Positions 1 to 64,000 of a stretch of DNA of 64,000 bases are shown here, piece after piece. How positions within the stretch are numbered: position 1 is the first letter of the stretch; each line of letters opens with the position of its first letter. Location of the stretch: assembly GCA_013398275.1 (NCBI GenBank), contig VZSE01015521.1, positions 547,597-611,596 on the forward strand, read 5' to 3'. The notes beneath the pieces were generated by a model, which searched no databases, was not told the DNA's origin, and worked only from the letters and a program-made list of their open reading frames with translations. This DNA comes from Promerops cafer (Eukaryota; Chordata; Aves; Passeriformes; Nectariniidae). A program made the translations under genes and the position numbers.

Positions 1-29105
<29,105 letters not shown>

Positions 29106-29224
29106 ACCTGCCTGCACTCTTTTACAAAATTAAAAAAGAAAAATGCTACTGTCTACAACTACTGTATTTAAAAAATGAAACAAAAAAAAAATTAGCACGT
29201 TTTGGTGATTTTTAACTAAAATAC

Positions 29225-29245
29225 TTTTTTTTTTTTTTTTTTTTT
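29225..29245. repeat. T-run of 21 in the CPNE4 3' UTR
   Basis: Uninterrupted T homopolymer 120 bases after the stop codon. Confidence 0.95.
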
Positions 29246-29364
29246 GCATGTGTAGCCTAAAGGCTTAAATCTGTTAAGCGGTTGTATTGTTGAAAACTTT
29301 TTATGAGAAAAAAAATCCAGAAAAAAAAAAAGTGAACTCTTTACATTACAGCATGTTGCCTTGA

Positions 29365-29370
29365 AATAAA
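29365..29370 (+). terminator. CPNE4: proximal poly(A) signal of CPNE4
   Basis: Canonical AATAAA about 260 bases after the stop codon, followed by T-rich sequence. Confidence 0.55.
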
Positions 29371-29555
29371 AAGTTATCTGTATCTGGTTTTTATACAGGT
29401 TTGTTGAAATTTTGCTAAATTTCTTATATTTACACTGTAAAGCATTTTGAAATATTTATTGAGAGTCAATAGCCAAAATGTCTTTGGTTTAATCTGCTAT
29501 GAACTGAGAGATTTTTCGAAATGGCAGATGCATGAACTGTATTTTGCATGTTTAA

Positions 29556-29561
29556 AATAAA
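29556..29561 (+). terminator. CPNE4: distal poly(A) signal of CPNE4
   Basis: Canonical AATAAA about 450 bases after the stop codon, with a T/G-rich stretch (29571-29600) as a possible downstream element. It is stronger in context than the proximal signal. Confidence 0.6.
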
Positions 29562-29580
29562 AACAACACAGTTTTGCAGT

Positions 29581-32500
29581 TGTCTTTATTTCTCTCTCTG
29601 CCACAAGGCTGCCTGCTTTCAACTTCCATGTTCCAAAGGAAGGGTAATAAAGTGTTTCAAGAGATACCTGACCTGAAGCATGGGCATTTCTAATGTTAGC
29701 ACCTTATAACATGGACACCCAAACAATCCCACTCAGTCTGTGGCCTGAGTAGTAAATTTTCAAAAGCCTGACAAATCCAGCTGTTACAAAGTGTTCAGAC
29801 TATAGCTGTAAAGAGATCTGGCTTGGAGAGCATGATCCATCAGGACTGCACGTCTTAAAACATGCCTACTTAATCCTAACAATCTGGCTGGCTTTCAAAC
29901 TGGATGTATTTTGGCTATCCAAATTATTTATAATCTCTTCTGTTTGGGAATTCTTATTTTGTTTCATTTGTGTTTTTAAATCTCTGTGCCAACTCTGTGT
30001 GGCACATTTTCCAAATGAAATTTTGCACGGCCTGGTTTTGTGACAAGCAGTGATTTGTAACTTCATCCTCACACAGATCACCTGTGTGTGATAGAAGAAC
30101 TGGTTTTTACCAAAAGAATATTGAGGCCACCATTATTTTTTATTTTTTTTTTAAAAAAAGGACACAGAAGAACAGAATGGTGGTGAATTGCACTTTCCAT
30201 TGAAAAATTTATGGATATAAGTGAAGAAATTAGATCAATGGTATTTTTTGTGTTTTGATGTGACTTGTTAAAAACTAAGGAGAATATTTGACAAAAAATA
30301 ATCTGTGTGGGATTGTCCAAAAGGCACAACTTTGTATGAGTTGTACTCCCACTGAATTGAAAACATTCTTGTTGCTAGTTCCTGAAGAAGCTGTTTGGGG
30401 CCAGTGCTGAATATTTTGGAAACCTTCCCCTGTGAGCAAGGGGTTTTGGTTAAGAAATATGTATTTTTAAATGAGTTTGCAGGTAACGTAGTAGTCGAGC
30501 TCCCTGATTCTCCTTTAGAGGTAACTTCCATAGGAACAGCTTTGATTGATGATTTTGTACTCTTAAATGAAGGCAGTGGGATAGCCAAGATGCATGGGGC
30601 TGCCTCCCCAGCACATTCAGTTCTGCCCCATCTCTGTCCTGCAGTGCCATCATTCATACTTGCTTGTAAAGATTTCTTCAGCTGATCAGATACTGAGCAG
30701 CAGCCAGTATTACTTGGTCATGGATATAAATTTTCTGGAGATGTCCAAACTGACAGATCTCAAATCCACATTTCCATGTAATGGCTGACACTTCATTTGA
30801 GAGCTTACCCTATCAGGCTGCACATCTCTCCCTCTGTGGGTGTATTTCATCTGGAAGCTACTGTGATCTCCCCTTACATGTCATACACCATTCTGCCAAT
30901 GACTCTTAATTCTTACATACAACACCTCTAGTTTCTTAATCCCACTTCCCCCCTGTTTTCTTTCCTTCTCTATTCTCAGGAGGAGCATTTTCTAGCTGTT
31001 AAAGCACAGGACTGAAAAATCAATGACTCCATGTTCTTTTCTCATCCAGTATCTCATTTTGTTTTCTTGCCCAATTTTAAGTGTTCTGGACCTCAGATTC
31101 CTCCTCTGTAAAATGAAGGTCACTGTCATGTATCATAAATATCTCGCAATGGTACTGAGGGACTTTAATACTTGAAAAGTGATTTGAGATCCTTCCTCAG
31201 AGGCATGATGGTGTTCTCACCATGTAAAGAGTATTACATTACCTTGGGACCTGCATTAAGGGATGTCATGTACAGTTGAGAAGTTCAGCCTTTTCTTTAT
31301 CATTTGCCTGACTGAATATAAGAAAGCTTTCAGCAAGAAGAATTAGGAATCAGATAATTTGTTCTTATGGTACATGAGATCTTTGACTAAACTAATTTTT
31401 GAAGTGTTTGTGGTTACATAGAATTGGGCAGTTACAGCTCTTTGTTTCTAGAGGTGTTACGAGGCGCTTCTATAATGTAGCATCACGTAAAATGCAGAGA
31501 TCAACAGGCTATTGTATGCTGAGCTATATAAACCATCAGTCATTTTCATGTATGTACATGGTCTATATAAGTGTCTTTAGAACCCCAGCTGCTGCAGATC
31601 TTCCTGTTTACTTCACACAATCCCGATTATAAATGCTCTCTACTTAAAAACAAACCATTATCAGTGGTTGATATAAGTCAGCATTCTGTAGCAGCCCTCA
31701 AGTACTTGGAAAGACACCTTCATGGTATTGGAAAATCAACTGGAAATCTCCTTCAGTCTGTACAGATCTCAGCATGTAAGATAAACATGTAATAGTGTGG
31801 TGAGTTGGTGTAGGATGCACTGAAGACAAAACTGGCCATATGGTAAAGGCTTTCTACTGAGGCTTTGGATGTTATTTTCATTGCTCCAAGCTACTCTCTG
31901 CAATAAAATACTGTAGACTTTGTGCAGGGTAACCTCATTAAATATATGAATATATCTCTGAAATGGGATATTTTTCTCCTGTTTTATCTACTCAGGGTTT
32001 TAGCAAGGCCATTCTGCCTTTAGGCTGAACTGCCATCAATTTCTCCTGCAGATTTTTTATGCAAATTTAAACTTCTACTGCCTTTTGATGGATCATTTTA
32101 AATTCTGAAAACTGCTTTAAAATAAATTACATCTTGTCCTTCTGAGATAACCAATGATCTAAAATATATTCTCTGCCAACTACAACCCTGCCTTCCTTTT
32201 TATCTCAAATCCAATTCAAAACCCAAAAAAGGTCGCAGAAAACTACTATTAGCCCAAAATACATTAACATCTATAATTCTTGAGCCAGATACTGGGATGA
32301 GTTATATTTTTAGTTTGTAGAGGAAACTAAGTCTGCAAGAGATTTGAAAAAAGCACCAATACACTGCTAAGTGCTAAGTTTTGTTTTTTTGTTGGGGTTG
32401 GTTTTTTGGGGTGTTTTTTGGGAAAGATGAGCTGGAAGATTCCTAGGATAAGTTTACACTTTTCAGGTTACTTTTTTCCTTTATTTAGAGGAAGTGCCAT

Positions 32501-34839
32501 TTTTGCCGCAAGAAAAATAGAGTTTATAGCACCACCTGTCTTCCTTCACATAGAGGTCTTATTTGTACCTCCAGTCCTGAGCTGAGGAGCTGCACTATAC
32601 CAGAGACAATTTCAGCAATTAGAGAGCTATATGAATGAAAATTTTCAGCCCAGCTGCATGTTTGCTCGCAGCATTCACTGCAAACCATCAGCTGGGTGCA
32701 CTCCCACCCCCTCTTTCTTGTTTTTTCCAATTTCATTGCAAAGTTGGAGAGATCCTCCAAACTGATCAGGTGAAACCCACCTCTCCTGTGATGGCTGACA
32801 GTTCAAAAGTGGTGTCTCCATTTCCTGCAGTTCTGAGGAATACCCAAGGCAGCAGACTGGTGGGAAAGCTTTTTGTAATGGGTGCTCTTCCTTTCCTCCA
32901 AAAAAAAGTGGTAGCCATTTCCACTGCTGTGCCGAAAGCCTTTTACTCCTGTGCTCAGGAGGCACTTGAATTCTTGTCCCACTGATTAGAGCAGGCACTT
33001 TGCCATCTGATTGCAGAGTTGCAGCCATCTTGCTACACCCACTCTGCCTTACACACACAAACCTGAAGAGTTCATGCCTCTTTAGCACCATGAGAAGCTG
33101 CATACAACTAAAAACAAACAAACAAGTTGATTTTGCATCATGATAAAAAGGGGAAAACACAGAACTGAAACTTTTCTCTCAGAACTGTGTGCCCCCGTGT
33201 ATTACTTCCAAGTTACTGGTGCATGAAATCCTGTGTCACCTCAACTGTGCAGGATGCTACATGAGAAAAGCATCATGCTGTGGCAACAAGGCTCACTAGG
33301 ATCAAGGGAGCCCTCTTTTCTGGCTGGGAACATCTGCCATGGCTTGGCAAGTTGATCTTGCAATGTGCCTTGATTCCAGATCTCTAAAATGGGGGCAAAT
33401 AGAATTTTGCTACTTCTTGGGGACTTTTGGTCGGGTTAGCACCACCGTAGGGTTGCCACAGTGCTCAGAAATTGGGACATAACACCTTTATCATCATTTT
33501 TAGACCCTTTATATCTACTGCTGTAAAGGTCTCTGTCAGAGAAGCAACATAAGCTACCAATGGACCCCATTAGAAAACACATCTGCATGAAATTTAGCAA
33601 CATCCCTGATGCTGTTCTTGATGCCAAGAGAGAACAATAAGATGCAGTGATCACTGTGATAGTGGAGATGACTACCCAGCTTCAGAGAGGGAATGTCAGT
33701 TGGACTGTAAACTTGGCAGATGCATTTCTGAACACACTATGTGGCTACTTCTTAAAAGGACAAGAAGTAAATTCAGGATAAGGAATGAGTGTGAAAGCTA
33801 CTGGTAAGTTTGTGGATCACAGTTTTGGCTGTGAACACCAAAACAGCCCAGTTACAAGTCTCAAGTGCACCCCCACACACACATACCAAAGCAGGGGAGA
33901 AGATGAAGTAGTGGGGTAAAGAGAAGCAAGTACAGATTCCAGTTGACCATGCTGAAAGCTCATGTGTCTTTATAAAAAGGGATTTCTGCTGAAACCAGAA
34001 GGGAATCTTGGGTTCATATCTCTTCAGTATCCTAACTAGTGCATCTCAGCTGTGCTGGCTCCCTGCTCGGAAAAGGAAAAAAAGGGTGAGTCAATTCTGC
34101 ATACTGATGAAAGCCAGACCACACCAAAGCCAGAGTGTCACAGGTACCATCCCTGTGTCAGGCTGCCCAGAACCCTCTGCCTGACCCACCCATTTTAATT
34201 TTACCAGGAACTTTCCCTGGCTACACTATTAAATACACTTCCCATAAACGCTGCCCTCCTGCTGTCACACAGCCCAGCCACTCGCTCGGAGCAGATAACC
34301 ATAGAGCGATGGGATCATTCACATTGGAAAAGGCCTCTAAGATCAACGAGCCCGTCCATTATCCCAGCATTGCCAGGGCCTTCACATCACCCCATCCTGA
34401 AATGCCACATCTACATGGCTTTTTGAACACTCGAGGGATCCCACCACTTTCCCTGGACAGCCTGTTCCAATGCTTAACCACCCTTTCCGTGAAGAAGTTT
34501 TCCCCAGTAACCGATCTAAACTGCCTGTGGCACAACTTGAGGCCTTTCCTCCGGTCCTGTCGCTCATTTCCATGGAAGCAAAGCCCTGAAGTGGTTAAGT
34601 CCCGCACCCCGAGGACGTTTGACACAGCAGAGTCGCTTCTTCCCAGACACCACCACACTCCCGAGGGCGTCTGCACAACACCTGCAGAAGGCTTTGAGTC
34701 CATTGTCCCTCAACCCTGTGTGCCTAAGGGGTGCTTGCCAGCGATAACCCCCACCAGCCGCTGGTATTTTCCCGTTTTAGACACTTGTGTGCCGGATTTC
34801 ACTGTCTCGCCCCTGGAATGCAGGCAGAGGAGTGATGGC
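29581..34839. other. CPNE4-MRPL3 intergenic region
   Basis: About 5.3 kb between the CPNE4 poly(A) signal and the MRPL3 CpG-rich promoter. It has a T-run/A-run palindrome near 30140-30160, a G/T-rich tract at 32378-32425 and a minus-strand CR1 at 34299-34570. Overlapping open frames at 30268-30685 and 32675-33160 were examined and have no recognisable protein features. No gene or RNA gene is supported. Confidence 0.6.
34299..34570 (-). mobile_element. CR1 LINE 3' part, older subfamily
   Basis: On the + strand it reads as the reverse complement of a CR1 whose 3' end has GGCCTCTAAGATCAACGAG and whose ORF end carries HWNRLSRESGGIPRVFK. The subfamily differs from the copy at 35304-35640 (CR1-Y-like from memory). 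It ends about 270 bases before the CpG-rich MRPL3 promoter. Its antisense accounts for much of a 289-codon + strand open frame at 34135-35004. Confidence 0.82.
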
Positions 34840-35110
34840 AGGGATGGAAGGGCTGCGGGGGGAAAGGGGCCCGTGGCTATTTCTGCACGTCCTCGCCCTT
34901 GGGTGAGGTATTCCCCCCGGGTCAGAGGAGCTCCATCGGCCACGGGCGCTGCAGCCCACGCCCACGACTTTGGGCTGATTCGGGAGGGTTTTTGTCACTC
35001 TTGAGCTCGCCGCCCGCGGGGCGGAACTTTGTGTCCGGGGCAGCACGGAAGGTTTCCAGCGGCGGACGCGGCGGGGCCGGAAAGCGGCGCGGCTCCGCCG
35101 GGGTGGCGGC

Positions 35111-61696
<26,586 letters not shown>

Positions 61697-62160
61697 TGTT
61701 CCTCTCATCTTTGAAAACACAGTTTTGTTATTTTCATGTACATTGCAATGCTGTACAAAAGTAAGCCTATGAATTGCAGCCTGGCCAACTGACTTAAACA
61801 TTTTAGGTATTGCCATTTTGGTCAGGTAATCAGATTTCCCACTGTCAGTCTCAAACCTGTACTTAAAGCAACAGGTGAATCTGAGGGACAGGTTGTGAAG
61901 CACACCAAACTGTGTGTCTTTGATAATCTTTTGTCCTCTGCCCCACGCTGTGAAAACCTACACAAACCTGAAAAACTGTTGTTTTGAAGATGGTTCCAGT
62001 TCATTTTCTGAATGTGAACAAATTCTGTTTCTCTTTTATGTAAAGTATACTGGGCAGCTCTGATCAATCAGAAGAAGGTTCCAAATCTGCCTTGGCATCT
62101 GAGGTGGGGGGGATCCATGAAGAGGAATCCAAAATAAAACAAGAAAATGCATGAGCATTT
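61697..62160 (+). other. MRPL3: MRPL3 3' UTR (end estimated)
   Basis: Non-coding sequence after the TAA. The first canonical AATAAA I find is at 62133-62138, followed by a T-run at 62158-62164, so cleavage near 62155 is plausible. A 36-codon open stretch at 62045-62154 overlaps the signal and is most likely chance. Confidence 0.5.
62133..62138 (+). terminator. MRPL3: poly(A) signal of MRPL3
   Basis: AATAAA about 440 bases past the stop codon, followed by T- and TG-rich sequence. It is the first canonical signal after the coding region. A further AATAAA lies at 63668-63673. Confidence 0.5.
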
Positions 62161-64000
62161 TTTTGCAGAATGAACTTGTTTTGCTTCCTTCTTTATCCAG
62201 GGCTCTTTCTCTCCTTTTGCCTTTGTGTTGTTTAATGTAGCAGATACCCAGCAGATTTTCTAGAGGGAGGGTGGTGGTGGCCATGTGTGGGGTGAGGCAG
62301 TGTCTGGGTGGGAAACATTAGGTAGCAAAGCAGCATTAGGACTGCAGGGGCCACCTGTTTGTCACCTTTCCTGACAGCTTGTTCTGAACTTAACAGAGGG
62401 TCCCTTGAATGCTCTCAGGAGAAGTCTCTGTGCATCTACCATGGTATTTGTATTGGATTCTTATGTTGTTACAGGAGAGCTATTTCAAAGGAAAGAGGCC
62501 AAATGTGAGGGGTTTGTCTTTATTATAGTGCTCATTTTTCTTTTCTACCCCACCTTTCAGTAGTTGCTGGGATCATATATCCCTTCTACTTCCCATTTCG
62601 CATGATTTACTGTTAATAAGTTTGATCTTTTGGATTCTGTAAATCTTCTCACATACAGAAGTACCTTCATAACTGTCAGTGCCATCTGAGCACTTTACTC
62701 ACAAGCCCTGCAGTAGTTCAAGAATTTGCATACACTGTTACCATTAATACCCTGGCAGTGCTGTCTGCTCATCTTTGCAGCTTCATCACAAGCTATGAGC
62801 TCAAAGCAAGCCACAGGTTTATGGAAGTACATTAAGGTGAGCTCTGTATCAGAAAATATTTCAGTGTGGGGAAAATCAACAAAGTACTTCCATTCCTGTT
62901 TATTTGGTAAGAGAACTTTTCCCTTTCTGGCATAAAAAGTGAAATTCCAATGATCTGATGATGTTGCTCCAGGGAATGACTGCAGCCATTCAGGGAATGC
63001 TGTAGTTAATGTTGCCTTTCATTTGTTCAGTTTTAAAGTTTCTGTTGAAGCCAATATTCTGTCAGAGTAATCTCTGCAGTTTTGATTTTGAAATGTATGC
63101 TGGGTGTGAGCTGTATGGTTTTTTGAGGTGATGCTTATTCAGGTCCCATTTTTACTGAAATGTGCAGGTGAAACCTTTTCCATCTTTATCAAGAGTGCTT
63201 GAACATCAAAAACAAGAGCTTTCATAGCTCAACTGCAGACTGATGTCCCAAAGTATTTTCTGTAGAGCAGATGCAGAGTGAGATGGGTAAGATCTGCTGA
63301 TGTGAACTCAGAGTAGTGCAACTCAGATTGAAACATAAACATCCATTAGACCCATTTATCTATCAGGCATTGGAAGGCTTATGGTGTTTTAATTTTCCTT
63401 ATTGTTCCCATCTCTATTTTCTGCTCTTCTGACTAAAGAGGGGACTTCGAGCAGGAGAAAGCCAGGCTGAATTTATTTCAAGGAGCAAAATTGTTCATAA
63501 GTGTAATGACATCAAATGCTTTAAGCCCACCTACAAGTTTGTTCTTAGAAAAGGTTAAGGATGTTTAATGAACTATTTTTAGACATTATCAAAGGTGTTG
63601 AAGCTGAATATTTATTCTTCAGTGCGGCCAAAGGTTGTGGCTAATGGAGATGTGCTTTTAAGCTTCAAATAAAAGACAAAATTAGGCAAATATCAAGTCC
63701 TCATGTCTCAGATGAGCCAACAGTTTCTCATGCAAAAGGATGTGTTAATTTTTGTGAAAAGGCAGACCAAGGGCTCTTGCGAGTAGATGTATCTGTGTGT
63801 TTTGTTGCTGTGTCTGAGTAATGACAGTTTAGAGCCATCAGGCAACAACAGCAACAAAAAAAAGTTCTTATTCCATATTACCTATAGTTATTAAAGAAGA
63901 AGGAAGTGAACATGTTACCAAGAGTCTGAATCCTGTAGGACAACATCCTACCCAATGTTGGGAGCTGTTGTGCTGGCTGAGGAAGTAATTGCTGGCAAGC
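62161..64000. other. sequence downstream of MRPL3
   Basis: No gene is recognised. Open frames are below 90 codons and have no protein character. In mammals, as I recall, NUDT16 follows MRPL3 with some distance. No NUDT16 coding sequence is seen here. Confidence 0.5.

Larger units (their letters stand above)
29106..29580 (+). other. CPNE4: CPNE4 3' UTR
   Basis: Non-coding AT-rich sequence follows the TGA. It contains a run of 21 T at 29225-29245, an A-run near 29320, and two canonical AATAAA signals at 29365-29370 and 29556-29561. A T/G-rich stretch after the second signal is a plausible downstream cleavage element. The end at about 29580 is inferred from that signal. The true 3' UTR could be longer. 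Confidence 0.6.

Noticed and set aside
30268..30685. Overlapping sense and antisense frames of 96 and 129 codons
   Set aside because: Neither resembles a known family. Mutual openness usually reflects shared codon bias or chance.
32675..33160. 161-codon antisense frame in the intergenic region
   Set aside because: Composition is not protein-like and it overlaps a 116-codon frame on the other strand. No homology is recognised, and such lengths occur by chance in 64 kb.
34135..35004. 289-codon + strand open frame, the longest in the window
   Set aside because: Its middle is antisense CR1 (34299-34570) and its end is CpG-rich promoter sequence. The translation has no recognisable domain, and open frames are longer by chance in GC-rich DNA.

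Overview
The window is nuclear DNA from a bird, most likely a songbird (Passeriformes). The bird call rests on many 3' ends of CR1 LINEs and on AT-rich introns with GT-AG splice sites. The songbird call rests on one SINE at 51425-51570 that joins a tRNA-Ile-like head to a CR1-type tail, a design I know from zebra finch. There are two protein-coding genes, both on the + strand, with every exon in the window placed to the base by reading frame and splice sites.

Layout: 1-29580 is the 3' part of CPNE4 (copine-4), with five coding exons (6730-6784, 15719-15770, 20055-20188, 22247-22483, 28974-29105). These encode the last 202 residues, covering most of the copine von Willebrand A domain and the C-terminal tail, followed by a 3' UTR with two poly(A) signals. 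The C2 domains and the 5' exons lie upstream of the window. 29581-34840 is intergenic and shows no gene. 34840-35303 is a GC- and CpG-rich promoter region. 35111-61696 is a complete ten-exon MRPL3 gene (mitochondrial large-subunit ribosomal protein uL3m, 341 aa). The end of the window (62160-64000) shows no recognisable gene.

The two genes are unrelated in function: one is a calcium-dependent membrane-binding adaptor, the other part of the mitochondrial ribosome. As I recall the human map, CPNE4 and MRPL3 are also neighbours on 3q22 in the same relative orientation, so this is an old conserved linkage rather than an operon.

Mobile elements are mostly CR1 fragments (970-1040, 21119-21408, 27217-27275, 34299-34570, 35304-35640, 36061-36821, 47505-47790) plus the SINE. 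The MRPL3 promoter sits between two CR1 copies. Simple repeats and two small tandem duplications are also present.

I saw no CRISPR array, operon, prophage or novel multigene system. The points most worth checking are two exon-like stretches unconnected to either gene (4655-4727 on + and 38433-38583 on -), a canonical G-quadruplex motif at the start of MRPL3 intron 1, and the tRNA/CR1 SINE.
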